Of a DNA stretch of 64,000 bases, positions 16,516-25,462 are shown piece by piece. The translations under genes and the position numbers were made by a program. The DNA comes from JACKAL01 sp964400355. GTDB taxonomy: Bacteria; Bdellovibrionota; Bdellovibrionia; Bdellovibrionales; JAGQZY01. The stretch lies in contig CAYNTO010000006.1 in the NCBI GenBank assembly GCA_964400355.1, forward strand, positions 62,001 through 126,000, in the 5' to 3' direction. The notes under the pieces are model-generated. The model was not told the DNA's origin and did not search any database. It saw only the letters and a program-made list of their open reading frames with translations. Numbering within the stretch: position 1 is the stretch's first letter; each line of letters opens with the position of its first letter.

Positions 16516-19230
16516 GTGTCCCAATCGACCAAAAGTTTGAGTTCCGAAAATCTTCAGTACATTGAACAGCTTTATGCCATTTACAAAACCAATCCCTCGG
16601 CTCTGGAGCAAAAGTGGCGCGACTTTTTTGGGGGCGTGGATTTTGCGACGGACTCGGGGGGCGGGCTCTCCACCAAAGAGCTCAATGTTTTTCATTTGAT
16701 TCAGGCGTACCGGGACTACGGTCACTTCGAGGCCAACCTGGATCCGCTCACGTCTCCTCAACCTTCGGGCGATTTGAGTTTGCAAAAATTCGGTCTCTCT
16801 GAAGCGGACTTGAATTCAACTTTTTCCGTGGGCGAAAATATTGGTTTAAAAAATGCCACACTCCAACAAATCGTTCTGCATTTGCAAAAAGCGTACTGCG
16901 GCACGATCACCGCGCAAGTCTCTGATGCGGTAAAAGGTGTTCGCGATTGGTTTCACAACGAAATGGAGAAACCGCGGGAAGCTTTGTCGGCGGAAAAAAA
17001 GAAAAGTATTCTCCAGCATCTGATCCGCACCGAAACTTTGGAAAAATTTATTCACACGCGCTTCGTGGGCACAAAACGATTTTCGATTGAAGGTGCGGAC
17101 TCCATGATTCCCATGCTCGAGCACTTGGTGTTGGAATCCTCAGGTGCTGAGGTGGAAGAGATCGTGATTGGTATGGCCCATCGTGGCCGGGTGAATGTGC
17201 TCACAAACTTTATGGATAAGGCGCTCGAAGTTATTTTGGCGCAGTTTGACGGATTCACCGACGACACTCCCGATTACGATGGCGATGTGAAGTACCACAT
17301 GGGCTATTCCACGGATAAAAAAACCAAAACCGGCGCCCAGTGCCACGTGTCTCTCGCCTACAACCCGAGTCACTTGGAGGTGGTCAACCCGGTAGTGTGC
17401 GGAATGGCCCGTGCGAAACAGCGCTTTAGAAACGACACCGAAGAGCGCAAAAAAGTGGTGCCGGTGCAAATCCACGGCGATGCCGCGTTTGCTGGCCAAG
17501 GTGTGGTGCCCGAAACATTGCAGCTTGCGGGGCTCAAGGGGTACACGGTGGGTGGATCCATTCATATCATCGTCGACAACCAAGTGGGATTTACCACGGA
17601 CCCCGAATTCACGCGCAGCTCTCCTTATGCGTCGGATATGGGGAAGTCACAAAGCATTCCAGTGATTCATGTGAATGGTGACGATGTGGAAGCATGCGTG
17701 CGTGCCATGGATATTTCTCTGCGCTTTCGCCAAAAATTCAAACGCGATGTGATTATCAACATGATCTGTTATCGCCGATACGGACACAACGAGGGCGACG
17801 AACCTGCGTACACACAGCCTGCCATGTATCAAACTATTCGTTCTCATGCCACTCCCTGCGAAATGTATGGCAAGCGGTTGGTGCAGGAGAAAACTATCAC
17901 GCAAGACGATTATGAAAAGTTCTATAAAGAAAAAATGGACAACCTCCAAAAAATTCTTGAAGGTGTTCGCAAATCGCCGCCGAAGTGGAAGCCGCAAGCG
18001 TTTGCCAACAAATGGCAGGGTTATCGCCGTCCTGTGGAGAAAGATTTTTCCACAGTTACGAAAACGGGAACTGATATTAAAATCTTGCAGCAGGTGACAA
18101 AACAAATCACCACAATGCCAAAAAACTTTGCCATCCATCCCAAGCTCACCAAACTCATTGAGCAACGCGTGCAAATGGGTGAGGGAAAACTCCCGATCGA
18201 TTGGGGAATGGCGGAGCTCTTGTCGTACGGAGCCACAATCGTCGAGGGCAATTCGGTGCGCCTCTCTGGGCAAGACTGCGTGCGCGGCACGTTTTCCCAC
18301 CGCCATTCTTGTTTTTATGATCAGAATACCGGCGAGATCTACAATCCGCTGGAGCAACTGCGCGAGGACAAAGAGTTTTGCGTTTACAACAGCTCGCTTT
18401 CGGAAATGGCGGTCCTCGGCTTTGAGTACGGAAATTCTAGCTCCGATCCCAGCTTTCTAACAATTTGGGAAGCGCAGTTTGGTGATTTCGCCAATGGCGC
18501 GCAAATTGTGATCGATCAGTTCTTGTCCAGTGCGGAGCAAAAGTGGATGCGCTCGAGCGGCCTCACAATGCTTCTTCCTCACGGTTACGAAGGCCAGGGC
18601 CCCGAGCACTCCAGTGCGCGATTAGAGCGTTTCCTCCAACTGTGTGCACAAAACAATATGCAGGTGTGCAACATGACCACGCCAGCGCAGATTTTCCATG
18701 CTCTACGCCGCCAGATCAAGCGTGAATTCCGTTTGCCGCTGATTGTGATGTCGCCCAAATCTTTATTGCGCCATCCGCAAGCCGTATCCACGCTTAAAGA
18801 ACTCACCGATGGCGCATTCCAAGAGATTCTGGTCGATTCCGACGTCGAGTTGGCAAAAGCGAAAAAGTTAGTGTTTGTTTCCGGCAAGCTCTACTACGAA
18901 CTGAAAAAGTATCAGGACGAGAATAACGTGAAGGATACGGTTTTGGTGCGCGTAGAGCAGCTCTATCCGTATCCTGCCCATCTCATCAACGAGGTTCTCT
19001 CCAGTGCCAAATCTCTCGAGTCAGTGATCTGGGCGCAAGAAGAACCCAAGAACATGGGAGCGTGGACGTACATTTGCCATTACCTCAAGGAGAGCATGAA
19101 GGCCTCTAAGTCGAAGGTGGATGTGATCCAGTACGTGGGCCGCGAAATGCGCGCATCTCCTGCAACAGGGACTACCAAGCGTCACGTTGTGGAGCAAAAT
19201 CAAATTATCGAATCTGTATTTAAAAAGTGA
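16516..19230 (+). CDS. sucA: 2-oxoglutarate dehydrogenase E1 component
   Basis: A 904-residue thiamine-diphosphate enzyme decarboxylating 2-oxoglutarate in the TCA cycle. The N-terminal helix that binds E2 is present (NLQYIEQLYAIYKTNPSALE from about residue 12). HRGRVN (222-227), GDAAFAGQGVVPET (about 322-335) and VDNQVGFTT are the classic OdhA/SucA cofactor-region motifs, and the C-terminal transketolase domain ends with ATGTTKRHVVEQ. The length is typical. The start is GTG with GAGAGG five bases upstream. It is followed after eight bases by sucB and then lpd, so the whole complex is encoded in one operon. Confidence 0.97.
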   Translation: MSQSTKSLSSENLQYIEQLYAIYKTNPSALEQKWRDFFGGVDFATDSGGGLSTKELNVFHLIQAYRDYGHFEANLDPLTSPQPSGDLSLQKFGLSEADLNSTFSVGENIGLKNATLQQIVLHLQKAYCGTITAQVSDAVKGVRDWFHNEMEKPREALSAEKKKSILQHLIRTETLEKFIHTRFVGTKRFSIEGADSMIPMLEHLVLESSGAEVEEIVIGMAHRGRVNVLTNFMDKALEVILAQFDGFTDDTPDYDGDVKYHMGYSTDKKTKTGAQCHVSLAYNPSHLEVVNPVVCGMARAKQRFRNDTEERKKVVPVQIHGDAAFAGQGVVPETLQLAGLKGYTVGGSIHIIVDNQVGFTTDPEFTRSSPYASDMGKSQSIPVIHVNGDDVEACVRAMDISLRFRQKFKRDVIINMICYRRYGHNEGDEPAYTQPAMYQTIRSHATPCEMYGKRLVQEKTITQDDYEKFYKEKMDNLQKILEGVRKSPPKWKPQAFANKWQGYRRPVEKDFSTVTKTGTDIKILQQVTKQITTMPKNFAIHPKLTKLIEQRVQMGEGKLPIDWGMAELLSYGATIVEGNSVRLSGQDCVRGTFSHRHSCFYDQNTGEIYNPLEQLREDKEFCVYNSSLSEMAVLGFEYGNSSSDPSFLTIWEAQFGDFANGAQIVIDQFLSSAEQKWMRSSGLTMLLPHGYEGQGPEHSSARLERFLQLCAQNNMQVCNMTTPAQIFHALRRQIKREFRLPLIVMSPKSLLRHPQAVSTLKELTDGAFQEILVDSDVELAKAKKLVFVSGKLYYELKKYQDENNVKDTVLVRVEQLYPYPAHLINEVLSSAKSLESVIWAQEEPKNMGAWTYICHYLKESMKASKSKVDVIQYVGREMRASPATGTTKRHVVEQNQIIESVFKK

Positions 19231-19238
19231 GGTCATAA

Positions 19239-20537
19239 GTGAGTGATATTAAAGTTCCCGCAGTGGGCGAATCGATTACCGAAGCAACTATTGGCTCTTG
19301 GCTCAAAAAGAGTGGTGATTTTGTAAAAACAAACGACGTGATTTTGTCGTTAGAGACCGATAAAGCCAGTGTGGAAGTGATTGCCGAAGAAGACGGGATC
19401 CTAACAACAAGCGCCAGTGCTGGCGACACCGTCGCCATTGGTTCGGTGGTAGGAAGTATAGCTCCTGGAAAAGCGCCGAGTATTGCTGCTTCGTCAGAAG
19501 CTGCAAAAAACACTCCCAAGCAAGAGCCCGCGCAGAAAGAAAGTAAATCCACTGCTGCACCTGCGAAACAGGCACAAGCTTCTGAAAACGCTCGATCAGC
19601 TGAGCAAGTCACCACAGACGGCGCAGCCGCTGGCGGCTCAGGCGACAAACTCGCCCCCGGTGTTCGCCGCATGGTCGCTGAAACCGGCGTGAACCCGAGC
19701 GACATCTCGGGCTCCGGCAAAGACGGCAGACTCACTAAAAAAGACATTCAAGATGCGCAAGCCAATCCTCAAGCAAACGCGCCTGCCCCAAAATCCGCTC
19801 CTGCGGCGACACCCAGCGCTCCTAAAGAAAAATCAAATCAACTCATCGAGCGTGTGCCAATGACAACGATCCGCAAGCGCATTGCTGAGCGCCTCGTGCA
19901 AGCACAAGCCACCGCCGCCATTCTCACCACTTTCAACGAAGTGGATATGACAGCCGTGATGGAACTTCGTAACAAGTATAAAGATCAGTTTGAAAAACGC
20001 CACGGTGTGAAGCTCGGTTTTATGGGCTTCTTTGTAAAAGCCTGCATTCAGGCCCTCAGAGAATTCCCAGCGGTGAACGCATCACTGGAAGGTACGGACA
20101 TACTTTATAAAAACTTTTATAATATTAGCGTTGCAGTGAGTTCGCCCAAAGGTCTCGTGGTTCCGGTGATTCGGGATGCCGATAAGATGTCGCTTGCCGA
20201 AATCGAAAAGGCCATTGGCGAAATGGGTCAAAAAGCCAAAGAGGGTAAACTCACCGTGGATGACATGACCGATGGCACATTTACGATCTCAAATGGTGGC
20301 GTGTTTGGCTCACTCATGAGCACCCCCATCTTAAACCCGCCACAATCGGGAATTTTAGGAATGCACAAAATTGAAAAACGTCCAATCGTAGTGGATGACC
20401 AAGTTGTGGTGCGCCCGATGATGTACTTGGCGCTTTCTTACGATCATCGCATGATTGATGGCCGCGAATCGGTGAGTTTTTTAGTTCGAGTGAAAGAGTG
20501 TTTAGAGGATCCTTCGCGATTAGTTATGGAGATTTAA
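19239..20537 (+). CDS. sucB: 2-oxoglutarate dehydrogenase E2 (dihydrolipoyl succinyltransferase)
   Basis: A 432-residue core subunit. The lipoyl domain (1-75) carries lipoyl-lysine K42 in LETDKASVEV. An alanine and proline-rich linker follows, then the E3/E1-binding domain (about 127-168, APGVRRMVAETGV), a second linker, and the catalytic domain from about 200 with H403 and D407 in SYDHRMIDGRE. The motif set and its place directly after sucA support the succinyl rather than the acetyl enzyme. The start is GTG with GAGG seven bases upstream. The lpd gene begins four bases after the stop. Confidence 0.95.
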   Translation: MSDIKVPAVGESITEATIGSWLKKSGDFVKTNDVILSLETDKASVEVIAEEDGILTTSASAGDTVAIGSVVGSIAPGKAPSIAASSEAAKNTPKQEPAQKESKSTAAPAKQAQASENARSAEQVTTDGAAAGGSGDKLAPGVRRMVAETGVNPSDISGSGKDGRLTKKDIQDAQANPQANAPAPKSAPAATPSAPKEKSNQLIERVPMTTIRKRIAERLVQAQATAAILTTFNEVDMTAVMELRNKYKDQFEKRHGVKLGFMGFFVKACIQALREFPAVNASLEGTDILYKNFYNISVAVSSPKGLVVPVIRDADKMSLAEIEKAIGEMGQKAKEGKLTVDDMTDGTFTISNGGVFGSLMSTPILNPPQSGILGMHKIEKRPIVVDDQVVVRPMMYLALSYDHRMIDGRESVSFLVRVKECLEDPSRLVMEI

Positions 20538-20541
20538 GAGT

Positions 20542-21936
20542 ATGGCGGATAGCAGTTATGATGTTGTAGTTATTGGAGCTGGACCTGGTGGATACACGGG
20601 CGCCATTCGGTGCGCGCAGCTGGGGCTAAAGACCGCGATCATCGAAAAAGACAAAACTCTCGGAGGTACGTGCCTCAATGTGGGTTGCATTCCCTCAAAG
20701 GCGCTTCTCGACTCCAGCGAGCACTTCGCGCAGGCCAATCACGAACTGGCCGATCACGGCGTCGATGTTGGCAAAGTGAAGCTGAATCTTCCGGTGATGA
20801 TGAAACGCAAAGATAAAATTGTGAGCGATCTCACCGGCGGCGTTCAATTTTTAATGAAGAAGAACAAAATTGATGTGTTCCATGGTTTAGGTATCATCAA
20901 AGCACCGGGCCAGGTGCAAGTGGGAGACCAAACCCTCACGACAAAAAATATTGTCATCGCTACTGGCAGTGCTCCAGTGGAGTTGCCGTTCTTAAAATTT
21001 GACGGCACATCGGTGATTTCGTCCACCGAGGCTCTCGCTCTTGACAAGGTGCCGGAACAACTCATCGTAGTGGGTGGTGGTGCGATTGGTCTTGAGATGG
21101 GATCCGTGTGGTTGCGTCTTGGATCAAAAGTCACCGTGATCGAATTTGCCGACAAACTCTGTGGGCCGCTCGATAAACAAATTTCCAATGATCTTTTGCG
21201 TGTTCTCAAAAAACAGGGAATGGAGTTCTTGATGTCGACCAAGGTGACTGGGGCGACGAAAAAAGGAAAGTCGCTCACGGTGAGCTACGAAGCTGTGAAA
21301 GACGGCGCAAAAGGTGAGATTTCAGGAGATGTGGTGTTAGTGGCGGTTGGCCGCAAACCTTATAGTGATAGTTTAGGTTTAGATGCTGTGGGCGTAAAAA
21401 AGAACGAGCGTGGGCAGATCATTATCAACACCCACTTCGAGACAAGTGTTCCGGGCATTTATGCCATAGGCGATGTGGTTCCGGGAGCAATGCTTGCTCA
21501 CAAAGCCGAAGAAGAGGGCGTTGCTATTGCCGAAATTCTCGGTGGTAAACCGGGACATGTGAATTATCACACGGTGCCGTCAGTGGTATACACCTGGCCC
21601 GAAGTGGCAAGCGTGGGTTACTCCGAAGAAGAGTGCCAGGCCAAAGGCATCGACTACAATGTGGGTGCGTTTCCGTTTACCGCAAATGCTCGCGCCAAAG
21701 CGATCGGTACGACAGATGGTAAAGTAAAGATCATCGCCGACAAAAAGACCGACGAAGTATTGGGAGTGCACATTTTGGGGCCACGCGCCTCGGATATGCT
21801 CGCCGAAGCGGTGGTGGCTATGGAATTCCAGGCTTCCAGCGAAGACATTGCCCGCAGTTTCCATGCGCACCCGACGTTGTCGGAAGTGATGCGCGAGGCT
21901 GCACTGGCGGTGGACAAGCGCGCGCGACAGATGTAG
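20542..21936 (+). CDS. lpd: Dihydrolipoyl dehydrogenase (E3)
   Basis: A 464-residue flavoprotein disulfide reductase. It has FAD motif GAGPGGYTG (12-20), redox pair C44/C49 in GGTCLNVGCIPSKALL, NAD motif VGGGAIGLEMGSVW, second FAD motif (AIGDVVPGAMLAHKAEEEG) and the dimer-interface active-site pair H443/E448 in HAHPTLSE. It reoxidises the dihydrolipoyl arm of SucB and may also serve other 2-oxoacid complexes and the glycine cleavage system. It lies four bases behind sucB. A 78-base gap with a small palindrome separates it from the thiolase gene, so a second promoter may start there. Confidence 0.97.
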   Translation: MADSSYDVVVIGAGPGGYTGAIRCAQLGLKTAIIEKDKTLGGTCLNVGCIPSKALLDSSEHFAQANHELADHGVDVGKVKLNLPVMMKRKDKIVSDLTGGVQFLMKKNKIDVFHGLGIIKAPGQVQVGDQTLTTKNIVIATGSAPVELPFLKFDGTSVISSTEALALDKVPEQLIVVGGGAIGLEMGSVWLRLGSKVTVIEFADKLCGPLDKQISNDLLRVLKKQGMEFLMSTKVTGATKKGKSLTVSYEAVKDGAKGEISGDVVLVAVGRKPYSDSLGLDAVGVKKNERGQIIINTHFETSVPGIYAIGDVVPGAMLAHKAEEEGVAIAEILGGKPGHVNYHTVPSVVYTWPEVASVGYSEEECQAKGIDYNVGAFPFTANARAKAIGTTDGKVKIIADKKTDEVLGVHILGPRASDMLAEAVVAMEFQASSEDIARSFHAHPTLSEVMREAALAVDKRARQM

Positions 21937-21982
21937 CGCACACCGTTTAGGCGCGCGTGGGAGTCGTGCCGCAATTGTTTTT

Positions 21983-21993
21983 GATTATTAATC
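21983..21993 (+). promoter_or_regulatory. Small palindrome before the beta-oxidation genes
   Basis: GATTATTAATC (21983-21993) is a perfect 11-base palindrome with a central T, 22 bases before the thiolase start. It could be part of an operator for a fatty-acid regulator, but it is short enough to occur by chance. Confidence 0.25.
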
Positions 21994-22014
21994 GAGTGAG
22001 AGAAAGGCATAAAT

Positions 22015-23310
22015 ATGAAAGCAGCAAATGATGTAGTGATAGTGGATGGCGTGCGTACGCCCTTTGCAAAAGCCGGAACCAATCTTAAAGACGTGCATGC
22101 CGCAGACCTGGGCCAAGTGGCTCTGTCGGAACTGGTAGCGCGCACTAATCTGAATAGAGATATCGTCGACGAAGTGATTGTTGGCAACGTGGGGAATCCG
22201 TCGGACACGGTGAACATTAGCCGTGTGGTGGCTCTGCGTGCGGGATTTCCGCAAAAAATTTCCACCCACACCGTGCACCGCAACTGCGCCTCGGCGTTAG
22301 AGAGTTTGGCCGGTGGATTTAATATGATCAAAGCCGGGTCCGCATCAGTGATCGTAGCGGGCGGCACGGAAAACATGTCGCAAGCGCCATTGTTGTTCGG
22401 AAAAAAAATGACCGATCTTTTTGGGAAATTGCAATTTTCTAAAACCACAAGCCAAAAGCTCGCTGCGGTGATGGAATTTCGCCCCTCCTTCCTTGCTCCA
22501 CGTATAACTTTAGTGGAGGCGCTCACCGATCCTTTTGTGGGGATCAATATGGGCAACACGGCAGAAATTCTCGCCAAAGAGTTTGGCATTAGCCGCGAAG
22601 AGCAGGATCAATTTGCACTGCGCTCCCACTTGCGTGCGGTGGCAGCCACGGAGAACGGCAAACTGCTCGAAGAAATCACGCCGGTGTTTATCGGTCCTGA
22701 TTACAAAGAAAGCCTCGACCGCGATTCGGGTCCCCGTGCTGGTCAAACCATCGAAGCACTGGCAAAATTGAAGCCCTATTTTGACAAACGCACAGGAACT
22801 GTGACCGTTGGTAACGCCTGCCCCATCACCGATGGCGCTGCGATGATGTTACTCATGAGTCGCGAGCGCGCGGAAGCAGAAGGTTACAAACCGCTTGCTA
22901 AAATAGTGAGTTATGCTTTTGCGGGTCTTGAACCTGAGCGCATGGGGTTGGGGCCAGCCTACTCCTCGCCGAAAGCTCTCGACAAAGCGAAAATGAATTT
23001 GGCGCAAATGGATCTCATTGAAATCAACGAAGCGTTTGCAGCGCAGGTGATCGCCTGCCAAAAAGCAATGGCGAGCGACAAGTGGTGCCAAGAGAAGCTC
23101 GGTCGGTCCGCATTGGGCGTGATCGATGATTCCAAGCTCAATGTGAACGGTGGCGCAATTGCCATTGGTCATCCGGTGGGTGCTACAGGAACTCGCATCG
23201 TGCTGACGCTGGCTAAAGAGCTGCGTCGTCAGGGTAAACAATTTGGACTCGCTACTCTCTGCATCGGTGGAGGCCAAGGTGGCGCAATGGTGATTGAGAA
23301 CGAAGGGTAA
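22015..23310 (+). CDS. Acetyl-CoA acyltransferase (thiolase, FadI/FadA-like)
   Basis: A 431-residue thiolase. The acylated nucleophile is C91 in VHRNCASALESL, and the second active-site pair appears in GGAIAIGHPVGATGTR and the C-terminal LCIGGGQGGAMVI. The length and the VRTPFAKAGT start are closer to FadI-type degradative thiolases than to biosynthetic acetoacetyl-CoA thiolases. It cleaves 3-ketoacyl-CoA to acetyl-CoA and a shortened acyl-CoA. The ribosome site is AGAAAGG. It is followed after ten bases by the FadB-like multifunctional enzyme, which supplies its substrate. Confidence 0.93.
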   Translation: MKAANDVVIVDGVRTPFAKAGTNLKDVHAADLGQVALSELVARTNLNRDIVDEVIVGNVGNPSDTVNISRVVALRAGFPQKISTHTVHRNCASALESLAGGFNMIKAGSASVIVAGGTENMSQAPLLFGKKMTDLFGKLQFSKTTSQKLAAVMEFRPSFLAPRITLVEALTDPFVGINMGNTAEILAKEFGISREEQDQFALRSHLRAVAATENGKLLEEITPVFIGPDYKESLDRDSGPRAGQTIEALAKLKPYFDKRTGTVTVGNACPITDGAAMMLLMSRERAEAEGYKPLAKIVSYAFAGLEPERMGLGPAYSSPKALDKAKMNLAQMDLIEINEAFAAQVIACQKAMASDKWCQEKLGRSALGVIDDSKLNVNGGAIAIGHPVGATGTRIVLTLAKELRRQGKQFGLATLCIGGGQGGAMVIENEG

Positions 23311-23320
23311 GGGAGCCAAG

Positions 23321-25462
23321 ATGAGCATACAAGAAAGTTTAAAAATTACGCCCAAAGGTGAGATCGCCCTCCTCGAGTGGGACCATGTGGGTGAAAAGGT
23401 CAACAAGCTCTCAACGCCGATCATGACCCGTTTAAAAGAGATTTTAGCGGATCTGCAAAAATCCTCCTACAAAGCTGTGGTGATCATTTCGCGCAAGCCT
23501 AAGATTTTTATTGCCGGCGCGGATATCGAAGAGATCAAGAATCTAAAATCGCGCGACGATTTTAAGTTTGCAGTGGAACAAGGGCAGGGGATCATGAACA
23601 TGATCGAAGACCTGCAGATTCCAGTGATCGCAGCGATCAACGGCGCGTGTGTGGGCGGCGGTTGTGAGTTGGCATTGGCCTGCGATTACCGCGTGGCCTC
23701 CGATGATAAAAGCACCAAGATCGGTCTCCCCGAGGTCAAGTTGGGGATCATTCCGGGTTTTGGGGGCTGCGTGCGCTTACCCCGCGTGATCGGTGTGATG
23801 AACGCACTCGATATCATTCTCGCAGGAAAAACCGTTCCAGCAACAAAGGCCTATAAGATGGGTTTGGTGGATGCGGTTGTACATCCCAGTATTCTCGAAG
23901 CCGAGGCATTGAAGCTCGCACAAAAAGTGATTAAGGACGGCGGTAAAAAGCGCTATTCCAAGCACAAAAATAAGGGCATGGTCGAAGGCTTTATGAATAC
24001 GATGGGTTTACCGATCGTATACAGCAAAGCGAAGTCTACGGTCATGGCTCAATCGCATGGCCATTACCCGGCACCTCTCGAAGCGCTGGACGTGGTTAAA
24101 AAATCCTACGGTAAGCCGCGCGAGCGCGCGCTCGAGATTGAGCGCGAGGGTTTTTGCAATGTGGCCGGCGGAGAAGTGAGTCGCAACCTGGTCAATCTGT
24201 TCTTTATGATGGAGAACGTTAAAAAACGCACAGGTGTGGCAGATCCCAACGTCAAACCAAAACCAGTTAAAAACATTGGTGTGCTCGGAGCGGGCACCAT
24301 GGGCGGCGGGATTGCCTACGTATCCGCCGACAACCATATTCATGTGAAGATGAAAGACATCAACAACGACGCCATTGCCAAGGGCTTCCAGCATGCCCGT
24401 AAAATTTACGGCAAGCTCTTAAAGCGCAAACGGGTCACCAAATACGAAGTGGCTGAAAAAATGGCCTACATCACAGGCAATACGTCGTATTCGGGCTTTC
24501 AGTCTCTCGATGTGATCATCGAAGCCATCGTCGAGAACATGGACGTGAAAAAGAAGGTGATTGCGGAAACCTATAAAAACTCGCGCGAAGATGCGATTAT
24601 CGCATCGAACACCTCGTCTCTGAGTATTACCGAGATGGCAGAGGCGCACCCCAAGCCGGAAAACTTTGTGGGTATGCACTTTTTCAATCCAGTGGATAAA
24701 ATGCCGCTCGTGGAAGTGATTCGCGGTCCAAAAACCAGCGACGAAACCACGGCAACAATTTTTGAGCTGTCTAAAAAAATGGGGAAAACGCCCATCGTGG
24801 TCAAAGACGGAGTGGGATTTCTCGTCAATCGTCTGTTGATTCCGTACTTGATCGAAGCCGCGTTCTTTTTGCAAGAGGGCATGGAGATCGAAAAGGTCGA
24901 TGACGTTTTTGTAAAGCAGTTTGGTATGCCGATGGGCCCTTTCCATCTGATGGACGAAGTGGGCATCGATGTGTGTGTAAAGGTCTCCAAGATCTTTAAA
25001 AAATCTCTCGGTGAGCGCTTGCAGCTCCCGGATGCACTTGTAAAACTGGAAGAAACGGATCGCCTCGGTAAAAAGAACTTTAAAGGTTTTTACAAATGGT
25101 CCTCAGACGGCAAAAAACAAGAAGTCGACACAGCTATTTATTCGGAGCTGGGCTTAAGCAATCCCACCAATCCGCTTTCGGATGAGGAACTCATAGGTCG
25201 CGCCATGTACAATATGGTCAATGAAGCGGCGCTCGTTCTTCTTGAAGAGCGCATTGTGGAAACTGCGGAAGAGGTGGACCTGGGCATGATTATGGGTACC
25301 GGCTTCCCACCGTTCCGCGGAGGCCTGTTGCGCTGGGCGGACAGCATAGGTAGCGAAAAAATGGTGGATACTTTAGAGCTGTATGCCAAAAAATATGGGC
25401 ATCGTTTTAAGCCTTCCCATCCTTTAAGAAACATGGCCAAAACGCAGCGCTCGTTTTACTAG
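23321..25462 (+). CDS. Fatty-acid oxidation multifunctional enzyme (FadB/FadJ-like)
   Basis: A 713-residue fusion. Residues 1-190 are an enoyl-CoA hydratase/isomerase domain (GACVGGGCELALACDYRVA for the oxyanion hole; GLPEVKLGIIPGFGG carrying the catalytic glutamate region). From about 310 comes a 3-hydroxyacyl-CoA dehydrogenase with NAD motif GVLGAGTMGGGIAY, catalytic histidine in GMHFFNPVDKMPLVEV and C-terminal helical domains. It hydrates enoyl-CoA and oxidises the 3-hydroxy product to 3-ketoacyl-CoA. The ATG at 23321 follows AAGGGAG; upstream codons overlapping the thiolase are not needed. It is transcribed with the thiolase. Confidence 0.95.
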   Translation: MSIQESLKITPKGEIALLEWDHVGEKVNKLSTPIMTRLKEILADLQKSSYKAVVIISRKPKIFIAGADIEEIKNLKSRDDFKFAVEQGQGIMNMIEDLQIPVIAAINGACVGGGCELALACDYRVASDDKSTKIGLPEVKLGIIPGFGGCVRLPRVIGVMNALDIILAGKTVPATKAYKMGLVDAVVHPSILEAEALKLAQKVIKDGGKKRYSKHKNKGMVEGFMNTMGLPIVYSKAKSTVMAQSHGHYPAPLEALDVVKKSYGKPRERALEIEREGFCNVAGGEVSRNLVNLFFMMENVKKRTGVADPNVKPKPVKNIGVLGAGTMGGGIAYVSADNHIHVKMKDINNDAIAKGFQHARKIYGKLLKRKRVTKYEVAEKMAYITGNTSYSGFQSLDVIIEAIVENMDVKKKVIAETYKNSREDAIIASNTSSLSITEMAEAHPKPENFVGMHFFNPVDKMPLVEVIRGPKTSDETTATIFELSKKMGKTPIVVKDGVGFLVNRLLIPYLIEAAFFLQEGMEIEKVDDVFVKQFGMPMGPFHLMDEVGIDVCVKVSKIFKKSLGERLQLPDALVKLEETDRLGKKNFKGFYKWSSDGKKQEVDTAIYSELGLSNPTNPLSDEELIGRAMYNMVNEAALVLLEERIVETAEEVDLGMIMGTGFPPFRGGLLRWADSIGSEKMVDTLELYAKKYGHRFKPSHPLRNMAKTQRSFY

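Noticed and set aside
17647..18357. A 236-codon minus-strand frame inside sucA
   Set aside because: The sucA sequence is intact and typical; the antisense product resembles nothing.
21654..22589. A 311-codon frame on the minus strand across lpd and the thiolase gene
   Set aside because: Both plus-strand genes are certain from their motifs; the antisense frame has no family-like motif or ribosome site and is a by-product of codon bias.
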